Source: CAILHX01 sp046155285
GTDB taxonomy: Bacteria > Pseudomonadota > Gammaproteobacteria > Burkholderiales > Methylophilaceae
Reading direction: 5' to 3'
Assembly (NCBI GenBank): GCA_046155285.1
Contig: JBJXEA010000014.1
Span: 8,753 to 72,752 of the forward strand
DNA length: 64,000 bases
The notes under the pieces are model-generated. The model saw nothing but the letters and a program-made list of their open reading frames with translations, did not search any database and was not told where the DNA came from. Position numbers and translations under genes: made by a program. Below are positions 33,457-42,811 of this stretch, piece after piece. Position 1 is the stretch's first letter. Each line of letters opens with the position of its first letter.

Positions 33457-34425
33457 TTACTTTTGGTAATACCACTGATACCAGTCCACAAATCGCTTGA
33501 TTCCTTCTTCCAATCTGGTTGATGGTGCAAATCCAATCGCTGCCTTAAGAGCCCCAACATCAGCATAAGTTGTCGGCACATCGCCATACTGCATAGGTAG
33601 AAATCTCTTTTCAGCCGTTTTTCCCAGCGCTTGTTCAATGACTGTGATGAAATCAAGCAGGTTGACAGGTACATGGTTACCTATATTAAAAATGCGATAA
33701 GGTATTGTTGTTTCAGATTTAGCTAAATCCAGCACTCTTACCACGCCTTCAACAATATCATCAATATAGGTGAAGTCACGTTGCATATCGCCGTGGTTAT
33801 ATACGTCTATGGGTTCGTTTTCAAAGATAGCTTTGGTGAATTTGAAGTAGGCCATGTCGGGTCTACCCCAAGGGCCGTAAACAGTAAAAAAACGTAAACC
33901 CGTGGTGCGCAAGCCAAATAAATGGCTATAGGTGTGTGCAATCAACTCGTTGGCTTTTTTGCTGGCAGCCTAGAGACTGACAGGGTGATCAACGTTATCA
34001 GTTTCAGCGAATGGCACTTTTTTGTTGCCGCCGTAAACGCTGGAACTGGAGGCATAGACCAGATGCTCAATTTTATAATGGCGACAGCCCTCTAACACGT
34101 TGACAAAACCGCTTAGATTGCTGGCAACATAGGCTTGCGGATTTTCCAGCGAATAGCTTACGCCGGCTTGAGCAGCAAGGTGAATTACATGCTGAAATTT
34201 TTCCTTCTCAAAAAGCTCTGCAATAGCACTGCTATCAGCTATATCGAGCTCGATAAAACGAAACTTGGGATAACCTACCAGCTGCGTCAATCTTGCCTGC
34301 TTAAGACTCACGTCGTAATAGTTGTTGAGGTTATCAATGCCAACAATTTCATCACCACGCTCAAATAATGCGCGTGCTGTGAACATGCCAATAAAGCCCG
34401 CGACACCTGTGACCAGTATTTTCAT
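33457..34425 (-). pseudogene. UDP-glucuronate 4-epimerase-like gene interrupted by amber stop at catalytic Tyr
   Basis: One continuous frame (323 codons with the terminator) encodes an extended SDR epimerase: TGVAGFIG NAD loop at the N-terminus, YASSSSVYG in the middle, then DHPVSL-stop-AASKKANELIAHTYS, and RFFTVYGPWGRPDM after it. The in-frame TAG (complement of 33970-33972) replaces the tyrosine of the YxxxK catalytic motif; everything else aligns with intact relatives of about 335 aa. A TAC or TAT to TAG change explains it. The product would be UDP-galacturonate for the polysaccharide. As written it makes two fragments (151 aa, and a C-terminal part with a possible ATG at 33945). Confidence 0.88.
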
Positions 34426-34427
34426 AG

Positions 34428-34970
34428 CTATTTCAGCGCATAAATCGCCGGCAGATTACGCCAGCGACCATGCACATCCATGCCACAGCCAAACACGTAG
34501 CGGTCTGGCACTACCAAGCCCACGAAATTCGCCTGTATTGGCTTGGGTCTGCCGGTGGCTTTCTCGGTGAGCACGGCAATCAACACCCGCGCGGCTCCGG
34601 CTTCCATGCACTTGTCTCGCACCGCCGCCAAAGTAATACCTTCATCCAGAATATCGTCCAACAACAATACGGTACGCCCATGCACATTATCGCTGGGAGC
34701 TACGCGCCAATGGATGTCGTGGCCTTGAATCTGATTACGGTAGCGCGAGGCTTGCACATAGTCAAAATCCAGCGGAAAGCGCAGTTTTGGTAATAACCAA
34801 CCGGAGAACACCACTGCACCGCCCATCACGCTCAGCACCAACGGGTCTGCATCGCTTAAAGCGGCGCTAACGTCATGAGCCATTTTATCTACGGCGGCGC
34901 TGACTTGAGCCTCGGTAAAAACCATCTCCGCACCTTGCAGCAGTTGCTGCGCTTCTGCAGCAATGGTCAC
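34428..34970 (-). CDS. hpt: Hypoxanthine-guanine phosphoribosyltransferase
   Basis: A 180-residue purine-salvage enzyme. VLLLDDILDEGIT (about residues 94-106) is the PRPP-binding motif with both acidic residues. It makes IMP/GMP from hypoxanthine/guanine. It overlaps galU by 4 bp (ATGA) and ends 2 bp before the epimerase start, so it is translated as part of the surface-sugar operon despite its unrelated function. Confidence 0.88.
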   Translation of the reverse strand: MTIAAEAQQLLQGAEMVFTEAQVSAAVDKMAHDVSAALSDADPLVLSVMGGAVVFSGWLLPKLRFPLDFDYVQASRYRNQIQGHDIHWRVAPSDNVHGRTVLLLDDILDEGITLAAVRDKCMEAGAARVLIAVLTEKATGRPKPIQANFVGLVVPDRYVFGCGMDVHGRWRNLPAIYALK

Positions 34971-35839
34971 TTCTTACTCCGCTTGTTCAACCACTTTGTA
35001 AATTCCGCGCTGATTTCCGCATGACGCAGTGCGTATTCCACATTAGCCTGCATATAACCTAGCTTGCTACCGCAGTCATAGCGCTTGCCGTGATATTGAT
35101 AGGCGAGAATGGTTTCTTGTTGCAACAGCGCGGCAATGCCATCAGTAAGCTGAATCTCGCCACCTTTGCCGGGCTGCACATTTTCCAAACAATCGAAGAT
35201 ATGTGGAGTCAGAATGTAACGCCCCACCACGGCAATATTGGAAGGCGCAACTGCTGGCTCTGGCTTTTCTACGATGCCGTCAATCTGCATCAAGCCCGGC
35301 TCTAATTCGTGAGCATCCACGATGCCATACTGGCTAGTCTCGGCAGGTGCGACCTGTTCAGTAGCAATCACTGAGCTTTGATGTTCTTGATATAACGCTA
35401 CCATTTGCGTCAATGCGCCTGGTTTAGCATCAATTAAGTCATCCGCCAAAATCACTGCGAACGGCTCGTCTTTTACCACAGGCTTGGCGCACAACACGGC
35501 GTGTCCTAATCCCAAAGCCTCGGCCTGACGCAAATAGATGCAAGTGACGTGTTTTGGCAACATGCCTCGCAGCAACTCGAGCATCTGCGTTCTACCACGC
35601 GCTTCTAACTCGGTTTCAAGCTCATAAGCCTTATCGAAATGGTCTTCGATGGCGCGTTTGCTGCGGCCTGTGACGAAAATCATCTCGGTGATGCCCGCCT
35701 CAATCGCCTCTTCAACCGCATATTGAATCAGCGGTTTGTCTACGATGGGTAGCATTTCTTTAGGACTAGCCTTGGTCGCAGGTAAGAAGCGCGTGCCTAA
35801 GCCCGCAACCGGAAAAACAGCCTTAGTGATATGTGTCAT
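34967..35839 (-). CDS. galU: UTP-glucose-1-phosphate uridylyltransferase
   Basis: 290 residues from Met at 35839, where MTHITKAVFPVAGLGTRFLP gives the family's usual start; the longer frame to 35983 runs into the capD-like gene and is rejected. GLGTRFLPATKASPKEM is the nucleotide loop and ILADDLID holds the metal-binding aspartates. It makes UDP-glucose from glucose 1-phosphate (supplied by pgm at 2933) for UDP-sugars of the locus. The stop-start junction TAATG couples it to capD. Confidence 0.95.
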   Translation of the reverse strand: MTHITKAVFPVAGLGTRFLPATKASPKEMLPIVDKPLIQYAVEEAIEAGITEMIFVTGRSKRAIEDHFDKAYELETELEARGRTQMLELLRGMLPKHVTCIYLRQAEALGLGHAVLCAKPVVKDEPFAVILADDLIDAKPGALTQMVALYQEHQSSVIATEQVAPAETSQYGIVDAHELEPGLMQIDGIVEKPEPAVAPSNIAVVGRYILTPHIFDCLENVQPGKGGEIQLTDGIAALLQQETILAYQYHGKRYDCGSKLGYMQANVEYALRHAEISAEFTKWLNKRSKK

Positions 35840-37725
35840 TAGTGAATGCTGGTAGATATTGGTAAAGCTGAGGCGATTAGAGTCGGAGGCGTGGCGTGAA
35901 TGTCGCCAGTGTAATCCTCCACCCACGTTTTCAAATCGTGTTTGATGCTGGATTCGTCTTGCTCGGTAACAGCAGACAACCATTTGAGCAGCTTATCCAC
36001 CCAGCGACTATCCACCTCGCGTGCTTTGGCGATGCGCAATTTGGCATGTGGCGTGGGTAAAGTGTGTTCGTTATCAGCCAATAGCTCTTCGTACAACTTT
36101 TCACCTGGGCGCAAACTAGAAAACACAATTTCAATCTGACCATCCGGCACGCCAGAGAGCCGTATCATTTCGTGCGCCAAATCAGCAATTTTGACCGGCT
36201 CGCCCATGTCCAACACCATAATCTCACCGCCCTGCCCCATGAGCGATGCCTGCATCACCAACTGCGCGGCTTCGGGTATAGACATGAAAAAGCGCGTCAC
36301 TTCAGGATGCGTCACTGTCACCGGTCCGCCCTTGGCAATTTGTTCGCGGAATTTAGGAATCACGCTACCGCTACTACCCAGCACATTACCAAAGCGCACC
36401 ATAACAAAGCGCGTACCATCAGCTTCCTGCAAGCCTTGGCACACCATCTCCGCCAAGCGTTTGCTGGCGCCCATGACGTTGGTAGGGTTCACCGCTTTAT
36501 CTGTGGAAATGAGGATAAATTTTTCAACATTGTGCTTTTTGCAAGACTCGGCCAAAGTGTACGTGCCAATGACGTTATTCAATAACGCCTCGCTCACATT
36601 GCTATTTTCCATCAACGGCACATGCTTATACGCCGCCGCGTGGAACACCACAAAAGGCTGGTAGCGCTTCAACACTGCATCTACGCGCTGCGCGTTTTTC
36701 ACATCGCCTACAACGCAGACGATTTTTGTAGCGGGAAAGTGCTGCGAGAACTCCTGCTCCAATGTGTATAGCGCATATTCATTGAGCTCAAATAACACCA
36801 CCAGACTTGGCTTGTAACGTGCAATCTGACGACACAACTCACTGCCAATAGAACCTCCCGCACCAGTCACCATGACCGTCTTGGTATTCAACAAGCCATG
36901 CAAACCCGCATCATCCAAACTCACAGGCTCACGCCCCAACAAGTCTTCAACTTCTACAGGACGCACTTGTGAAACACTCACCTTTCCACTCATCAAATCT
37001 TCAAATGATGGCACCGTCAACACTGTCAGTCCAGCATCTGTGGCAATCGCAACTGCACGATGACGAACCGCATGGGATGCAGAAGGCATGGCTATAATTA
37101 CTTTCGTTACCCCCATCTCTGAAGTATGGAGAAGCAAATTATCTAGCGAACCTAGTACTGGCACACCGTACAACTGTAAATGGTGTAACTGCGGATTATC
37201 ATCAAGAAACCCAACAACATACCAGTCTTGACTTTGTGACAGGCTTTTGAGTAGCGATACCCCGGCTTCCCCTGCCCCCAGCACCAGCACCGGCTCACCC
37301 TGTAACTGCGTCAAACCATAGAGTCGATGCTCTTTCCAGCCGCGATAGGCAAAACGACTACCGCCCATCATCAGGATCAATAACAAAGGATTAAGCATTA
37401 ACACGGAGCGCGGGATCTGAAAGCGGAACATCAACATCAAGGCAGCCACCACGAACGCTGACAGACCGACCAGGAAGATGATGCGGCGTAAATCAGGAAT
37501 GCTGGCGAAACGCCAGATACCGCGGTATAACCCACCCGTCCAGAAAATCACTGCCTGCACCGGAACTGCCACAAAAACAGCAACCCACATGGCGCTAGAC
37601 ATCACTGCAGGCACGGCAAAGTTGAAACGCAATTGATAAGCCAGCACCCATGCCAAAGCTAACGCCGCTATGTCATGGGCAAATGCGAGATGTGAGCGGA
37701 TATTTTTTGTAAAAACCATGAACAA
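35839..37725 (-). CDS. CapD/WbpM-type UDP-GlcNAc C6 dehydratase
   Basis: A 628-residue membrane-anchored nucleotide-sugar dehydratase. Four N-terminal helices (about 10-110), a CoA-binding-like Rossmann domain (VLGAGEAGVSLLK), then the SDR domain with VTGAGGSIGSELCRQI and STDKAVNPTNVMGASKR. As in the WbpM/FlaA1 group, Met replaces the usual Tyr before the catalytic Lys. It would form UDP-4-keto-6-deoxy-GlcNAc, the substrate of the WbpV-like reductase two genes upstream. WbpM-type proteins are essential for O-antigens starting with QuiNAc or FucNAc. Confidence 0.9.
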   Translation of the reverse strand: MFMVFTKNIRSHLAFAHDIAALALAWVLAYQLRFNFAVPAVMSSAMWVAVFVAVPVQAVIFWTGGLYRGIWRFASIPDLRRIIFLVGLSAFVVAALMLMFRFQIPRSVLMLNPLLLILMMGGSRFAYRGWKEHRLYGLTQLQGEPVLVLGAGEAGVSLLKSLSQSQDWYVVGFLDDNPQLHHLQLYGVPVLGSLDNLLLHTSEMGVTKVIIAMPSASHAVRHRAVAIATDAGLTVLTVPSFEDLMSGKVSVSQVRPVEVEDLLGREPVSLDDAGLHGLLNTKTVMVTGAGGSIGSELCRQIARYKPSLVVLFELNEYALYTLEQEFSQHFPATKIVCVVGDVKNAQRVDAVLKRYQPFVVFHAAAYKHVPLMENSNVSEALLNNVIGTYTLAESCKKHNVEKFILISTDKAVNPTNVMGASKRLAEMVCQGLQEADGTRFVMVRFGNVLGSSGSVIPKFREQIAKGGPVTVTHPEVTRFFMSIPEAAQLVMQASLMGQGGEIMVLDMGEPVKIADLAHEMIRLSGVPDGQIEIVFSSLRPGEKLYEELLADNEHTLPTPHAKLRIAKAREVDSRWVDKLLKWLSAVTEQDESSIKHDLKTWVEDYTGDIHATPPTLIASALPISTSIH

Positions 37726-37750
37726 ATTATATCCCAGAAGGTGTTTTACT

Positions 37751-38725
37751 CTATTGCAGTTTTTGATACCGCCGCCATGAAGTATCAGTCGCTAACATCA
37801 AACCAATATAAATAATCGCCCACGCCAGCAGGCACCAAACCTGAATTGTGGCTGGTTCACGTAACAGCCAGACCGCTGTTGCAGCAGTAGCCGCCATCAA
37901 CAGGTACTCTGCCGTCGCGGTAGCTCTATGCCCCCAACCCATCAATATTAAACGCTGATAATAATGTCCGCGATGCGCCTGCCATATCTTGTCGCCGGCA
38001 ATCATGCGTTTGCTTAAAGTCACACTGGCGTCGATGATGAAAGGTGCAAAAACAGCAGGCGGAAACCATAACGGCCAAATACCTTTTATCACGCCCACTA
38101 CGCCCAGGGCAGCTGCAAGAAAACCCAAGGGGATGGAGCCCGAATCACCCATAAAGATGCGTGCCGGATAAAAGTTGAAAACCAGGAAGGCAAGCGCAGA
38201 AGCGGCAATACACGCATTCATGCTGAAAATCCCCATATCTTTAGCCAGCCACGCCGCCAATGCATAACCGCCAAACCCGAACAGCGCCATACCCCCGGCT
38301 AGACCATCGGAGCCATCCATGAAGTTATAAAGATTGATCATCCATACAGTGAGAATGACCACAATGCTCATCTCAAGTAATCCGACATACGACGGCAACA
38401 CTATCCCCAGAAAAACACCAGCGACAACAAAATGCAGTAATAAGCGCCAGCCGGCTGAAAGATCGCTTAGATCATCGAGGAACGAAACCAGTACCAGCAG
38501 AAAAACACAGACCATCATGGTAAAAGCCAAGGGATGTACAGTTAATCCAAACCCGACCAGAGCCCCGGCCATCAACCCGATCCCCCCTGTCCTGGGGATG
38601 GGTTTCGTATGCAAAGAGCGCTCATTCGGGATATCGTGTATCTGTTTGCCGAACTTGCTGCGTAGAATGATAGTGATCAATACCAGCGTGACCAGCGCAG
38701 CAAATATAGGAGCGCAATAACTCAT
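37751..38725 (-). CDS. Undecaprenyl-phosphate sugar-1-phosphate transferase, WbpL-like
   Basis: A 324-residue MraY/WecA-family enzyme with about 10-11 helices. PNERSLHTKPIPRTGG (cytoplasmic loop 1), NLYNFMDGSDGLAGG (catalytic aspartates) and FNFYPARIFMGDSGS are family signatures. The HRGHYYQRL loop fits WbpL/WbcO, which load FucNAc or QuiNAc onto undecaprenyl phosphate to start the repeat unit. It overlaps the epimerase gene by 4 bp. With CapD and the WbpV-like gene it forms an initiation module. Confidence 0.9.
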   Translation of the reverse strand: MSYCAPIFAALVTLVLITIILRSKFGKQIHDIPNERSLHTKPIPRTGGIGLMAGALVGFGLTVHPLAFTMMVCVFLLVLVSFLDDLSDLSAGWRLLLHFVVAGVFLGIVLPSYVGLLEMSIVVILTVWMINLYNFMDGSDGLAGGMALFGFGGYALAAWLAKDMGIFSMNACIAASALAFLVFNFYPARIFMGDSGSIPLGFLAAALGVVGVIKGIWPLWFPPAVFAPFIIDASVTLSKRMIAGDKIWQAHRGHYYQRLILMGWGHRATATAEYLLMAATAATAVWLLREPATIQVWCLLAWAIIYIGLMLATDTSWRRYQKLQ

Positions 38726-39693
38726 AGATGGGTACTTCGATACCAGTCAGCTGTTGCGCGCAGACCTTGCTTCAATGTAAAAGGCGGAAGCCAGCCTAGT
38801 TCACGGCGTATTTTATTGCTATCCACTTGTAATGTGCCCAATACGCGTTCAACCTGCTTAGTCTTTCCACCCACATAAGCTGCCATTTTTAACAGCACTA
38901 CCGGGCAAGGAAACAAATGTGCCGAATGCTCCATTGCCTCTCCTAAAAGCCGTAGCAAGTCAGATATAGAAACATCTTCGCCATCATTCACCAGATAAGT
39001 TTGCCCAGCCGCCGCCGGGTGTATGGCGCACAAACCCAAGACATCTACCAGGTTCTCGACATAGATCAGACTACGCAGATTGCGCACCGAAGCCAATGGC
39101 AGCGGGATACCTTTCGCAATGGTCTTGAGTAATTGTGCAAAGTTTCCCTTCACTCCCGCCCCATAAACTAGCGGCGGACGCACTATGACTACTTCCAGAC
39201 CGGTTTCAGCGGCGATTACATGCAATGCCTGTTCTGCCTCCAGTTTGGAGATCGCATACGCATCTTCAGGCGCAGGTACATCTCCTTCACTGAATTTTAT
39301 ATCGGCACTGGTAGCCTCGCCATTGACTTTGATCGAGCTGAGATAGATGAAACGCTTGACCGAGTTGCGTGCACAAAGTCTGGCTAGATGCTCCGTCCCT
39401 GCTACGTTGACGCACCGGAACTCTTTTAAGGAGTCTTCCGCATGCTCGTGCATCACATGCACCCGCGCTGACAGATGGATGACGACATCGACATTTCGCA
39501 AGGCCTGTTGCCATACCTTGTTTTCGCCAAGATCGCCAGGGTCACCAAGATCTCCGGTGACAACCCACTCAATAGCTGTAGAAGTATTTGCTGCTGTGCG
39601 TTGCGCTGCCACTACCTGATGACCGGATATCAACAGCTTCGCACATAACGCACGTCCCACGAAACCAGAAGCGCCGGTAACCAGAACCTTCAA
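38722..39693 (-). CDS. NAD-dependent epimerase/reductase, WbpV-like
   Basis: A 323-residue extended SDR. TGASGFVGRALC is the cofactor loop, YLSSIKVNGE has the catalytic Ser region, and YAISKLEAE supplies the YxxxK pair. It resembles WbpV, which reduces UDP-4-keto-6-deoxy-GlcNAc to UDP-QuiNAc or UDP-FucNAc, and its neighbours (WbpL-like, WbpM-like) are the expected partners. It overlaps both flanking genes by 4 bp. Confidence 0.87.
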   Translation of the reverse strand: MKVLVTGASGFVGRALCAKLLISGHQVVAAQRTAANTSTAIEWVVTGDLGDPGDLGENKVWQQALRNVDVVIHLSARVHVMHEHAEDSLKEFRCVNVAGTEHLARLCARNSVKRFIYLSSIKVNGEATSADIKFSEGDVPAPEDAYAISKLEAEQALHVIAAETGLEVVIVRPPLVYGAGVKGNFAQLLKTIAKGIPLPLASVRNLRSLIYVENLVDVLGLCAIHPAAAGQTYLVNDGEDVSISDLLRLLGEAMEHSAHLFPCPVVLLKMAAYVGGKTKQVERVLGTLQVDSNKIRRELGWLPPFTLKQGLRATADWYRSTHL

Positions 39694-40817
39694 CCGATCA
39701 ACTCCTGATACACGGCGATCGTTTCTATCACCACCATCTCCTGGGAGAACTCCGCCAGAACAAGGCTACGACTCTGTAAACCCATATTTCTGCGTAGATC
39801 TGCATCCACAATAAGGCGCATCAGTGCTGCGGCAAGTGCGGCACTTTCCTTTACCGGCACGAGAAAACCATTCACCCCGTTTTGCACCACTTCCCTGCAA
39901 CCAGGCACATCACTTGCCACTATAGGCAACCCACATGCGGCGGCTTCCAGCAGTGATTTGGGCAAGCCTTCACGGTAGGATGGCAGACAGGCGATATGCG
40001 CGTTATTCAAGACATCAGGCATATCATCGCGATGACCCCAATACTCCACGCCGAAGCGGCTATGCCATGCTTTTAAGGTAGCCTCTGGTACCGAGGCCGG
40101 ATTGGAAGGGTCAGGTTCACCTACCAGCAGAAAACGGGCATGGATGCCTTGTCCAGCTAGGTTCTCTGCAGCCGCAACAAACTCGCCTACACCTTTATCC
40201 CACAACATGCGTGCCGCCAGCACAATACATACCGGTTCGGGCGGCTGGGTGTTCATCGGGTAAAACAGCTGAGTATCTACGCCAGACCCACGTATCAGGC
40301 GTAACTTCTGTGCTGCAACCCCCGAACGTTGCAATAAAGCAGAGTCTTCAGGGTTTTGTACGATGATGAGGCTATGTTTGCCTAAAGAGTATGCAAGCCA
40401 GAATCGTAATAGCCGCCTGATGAAGCGAATGGCGTAGTTTGCAGAGATGAACAGCCAGCCCAGTCCGGTCACCGCATTCACCTGTGCTGGCACATGTGCC
40501 AGGCGTGCCGCAAAAGAGCCATAGATCACTGCCTTCAGCGCCACATGATGCACCAGATCAGGTTTTTCACACCGGTAAAGCTGGTATAGCGCCCATATCT
40601 CTTGCAGAGGATTACCTGTGCGTCGCGTCAAAGTGAACGGGACCAGCCGGATGCCGGCACTCTTAATCCGCTCCTCCTGACCATCTGCTCGTGTGGCTAC
40701 AGCGACATCGAAACCTGCAGCAGAAGCTCCGATCGCCAGCGGCAGTCGATGCGAAACGAAGTATCGTCCCTCGGTGACCACGAACAGTAATTTCGGTTTT
40801 GGTTTAGGCGCTGTCAT
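39690..40817 (-). CDS. Glycosyltransferase family 4
   Basis: A 375-residue GT-B retaining glycosyltransferase. The N-terminal domain (LLFVVTEGRYFVSHRL) binds the acceptor. The C-terminal donor domain has PSYREGLPKSLLEAAACGLP, with the E-x7-E motif of GT4. PglA/WbpZ-like members add the second sugar to a diNAcBac-, QuiNAc- or FucNAc-lipid, which suits its place beside the WbpV/WbpL genes. Linkage and donor are not deducible. Confidence 0.87.
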   Translation of the reverse strand: MTAPKPKPKLLFVVTEGRYFVSHRLPLAIGASAAGFDVAVATRADGQEERIKSAGIRLVPFTLTRRTGNPLQEIWALYQLYRCEKPDLVHHVALKAVIYGSFAARLAHVPAQVNAVTGLGWLFISANYAIRFIRRLLRFWLAYSLGKHSLIIVQNPEDSALLQRSGVAAQKLRLIRGSGVDTQLFYPMNTQPPEPVCIVLAARMLWDKGVGEFVAAAENLAGQGIHARFLLVGEPDPSNPASVPEATLKAWHSRFGVEYWGHRDDMPDVLNNAHIACLPSYREGLPKSLLEAAACGLPIVASDVPGCREVVQNGVNGFLVPVKESAALAAALMRLIVDADLRRNMGLQSRSLVLAEFSQEMVVIETIAVYQELIG

Positions 40818-40825
40818 GGATGGCT

Positions 40826-42811
40826 TCAGCCATGAGTATGTTCAAGCCAAGCCTGAAACATCAGCACGTTCCACAATTGATATTGCCAGTTGCGTTGGCC
40901 GGACAGATGCTCCTGCCATTTCAGGCGAATAGGCAGCGGGTCAAAGAACCCTTCTTTTAATAATCGCGATTCGTCCAGCAAGGTTTCAGCCCAGCCGCGC
41001 AAAGGCCCGCGCAGCCAGTTATCGAGAGGAATGCCGAATCCCATCTTAGGGCGCTCTATGAGCACTTTAGGAACATGCCGGTAGAGTAATCGTTTCAATA
41101 CATGCTTCCCCTCTTCCTGGCGCACTTTCATCGCTATGGGCAATTTCCAGGCGAACTCAAGGACACGATGATCCAGAAATGGCACGCGCGTCTCCAGGCC
41201 TACACTCATCGCCGCACGGTCTACCTTGGCCAGGATGTCATCCGGCAAATAGCTCACAGTATCCAATAGCATCATCTGCTCTGGAAAGCTGAGGAACTCC
41301 TGAAATTTCGATTTATCCGTTAAAACAGTGGCGTGCTCCTTGCTCCCTAACACTATCGCAGCCGGGTCGTCCCAATGAGAAACTAGTCCCAGATAAAGGC
41401 TTTCGGGACTTTCCGTTTGTAAAACACCCGCCAGTTTATGCAGCTTATCGCCGGGATTTGCATAGCGCAATTTCCTGGGCATCACAGGGCTGACTATTTT
41501 CATAATCGAATTCCAACGCGATGGCGACAAGCCTGTGATCAGATCAGCAGCTCCACCGCGCATGGGCTGTGGGATACGGGCGAGCTTGCTCCACAGCGAC
41601 TGCCCCAGAAAATACCTGTTATAGCCGCCAAACAGCTCATCTCCCCCGTCGCCGGAAAGACAGACAGTCACATGCTCACGCGCCATTTTTGCAACCAGCC
41701 AGGTCGGGATCTGCGATGAGTCGGCAAAAGGCTCGTCGTAGATCTGCGGCAGCTGAGGAATGACTGCCATCGCCTGTTCAGGCGATACGTAAAGTTCAGT
41801 ATGCTCCGTGCCCAGACTCTTAGCCACGGCATGCGCATATCCGGCTTCATTGTAGCTATGCTCGTTGAGCCCGATGGTAAAGGTCTTCACCGGACGGTTA
41901 GCCTGGGTCTGCATCAGTGCCACCACAGCAGACGAATCTACGCCACCTGAGAGGAATGCACCCAACGGCACGTCTGCGATCATCTGACCGCCGATAGATT
42001 GCTTTAGAACTTGCTCAAGCTGCTCTACCGCTTCAGTTTCGCTACCGGTAAATGGGTCTTTGTGCCCGGATTCAGCCACTGCGTAAGCCGACCAATAAGC
42101 CTTGATCTCTCCTAGCCCTGCGAGAGAGGGATCCAGAACCAAGTCGGCCAAGTCAGGCAATTGTAGCCAGGTGCCAGGCAGCAACTTGTAGATGCCTTTA
42201 TAGATGGAATAAGGTGCGGGAATATAATTGTGCCTCATGTACAAGGCCAAAGAATCGCGATCGATTTCGCCACGGAATGACGGATGTGTTCTTAGTGCCT
42301 TGAGCTCAGACCCGAACATCAACACATCGCCTTGCATGCCGAAATACAAAGGCTTCTCTCCCAGACGGTCTCTTGCCAGTGTGAGCGTTCGTTGTTCTCT
42401 ATCCCATACTGCAAAGGCGAACATGCCTACAGATTTCTGGAGTGTGGTCTCAACACCCCAGGCAGCGATGGCACTCAGCAAAGTCTCGGTATCGGAATGA
42501 CCCCGCCAGCTGATCTGCCCCTGCTCGGCATCGCGCTCCAGTTCGCCTCGCAATTGCAGATGGTTGTAGATCTCGCCATTGAATACGATTACAAAACGCC
42601 CGCAAACAGAAAGCATAGGCTGATGTCCGGCAGGTGTAAGATCAAGGATAGAAAGGCGTCGATGGCCTAATGCGATACCTGCATCCGCATCTACCCAGGC
42701 ACCCATATCATCCGGGCCACGATGGGTTAAGCTGGCTGTCATGCCATGAACATGGTCAAGCAAAGTGGTGCGCGACTGCGCTGTACTTAAAAAGCCTGCT
42801 ATGCCGCACAT
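40826..42811 (-). CDS. asnB: Asparagine synthase-like glutamine amidotransferase
   Basis: A 661-residue class II amidotransferase. The N-terminal Ntn-hydrolase has nucleophile Cys2 (MCGIAGF) and LSILDLTPAGHQPM; the C-terminal synthetase has the PP-loop FLSGGVDSSAVVA. AsnB-like enzymes in O-antigen loci often amidate uronic acids rather than aspartate, and a uronate epimerase (now broken) is in the same locus. It could still be a housekeeping asparagine synthase. It overlaps the next GT4 gene by 13 bp. Confidence 0.9.
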   Translation of the reverse strand: MCGIAGFLSTAQSRTTLLDHVHGMTASLTHRGPDDMGAWVDADAGIALGHRRLSILDLTPAGHQPMLSVCGRFVIVFNGEIYNHLQLRGELERDAEQGQISWRGHSDTETLLSAIAAWGVETTLQKSVGMFAFAVWDREQRTLTLARDRLGEKPLYFGMQGDVLMFGSELKALRTHPSFRGEIDRDSLALYMRHNYIPAPYSIYKGIYKLLPGTWLQLPDLADLVLDPSLAGLGEIKAYWSAYAVAESGHKDPFTGSETEAVEQLEQVLKQSIGGQMIADVPLGAFLSGGVDSSAVVALMQTQANRPVKTFTIGLNEHSYNEAGYAHAVAKSLGTEHTELYVSPEQAMAVIPQLPQIYDEPFADSSQIPTWLVAKMAREHVTVCLSGDGGDELFGGYNRYFLGQSLWSKLARIPQPMRGGAADLITGLSPSRWNSIMKIVSPVMPRKLRYANPGDKLHKLAGVLQTESPESLYLGLVSHWDDPAAIVLGSKEHATVLTDKSKFQEFLSFPEQMMLLDTVSYLPDDILAKVDRAAMSVGLETRVPFLDHRVLEFAWKLPIAMKVRQEEGKHVLKRLLYRHVPKVLIERPKMGFGIPLDNWLRGPLRGWAETLLDESRLLKEGFFDPLPIRLKWQEHLSGQRNWQYQLWNVLMFQAWLEHTHG

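Noticed and set aside
33970..33972. Pyrrolysine or other recoding at the TAG codon
   Set aside because: The codon replaces a conserved tyrosine, no pyl genes or recoding structure are seen in the window, and a simple nonsense mutation is the simpler reading. Amber suppression by a tRNA is kept only as a test.
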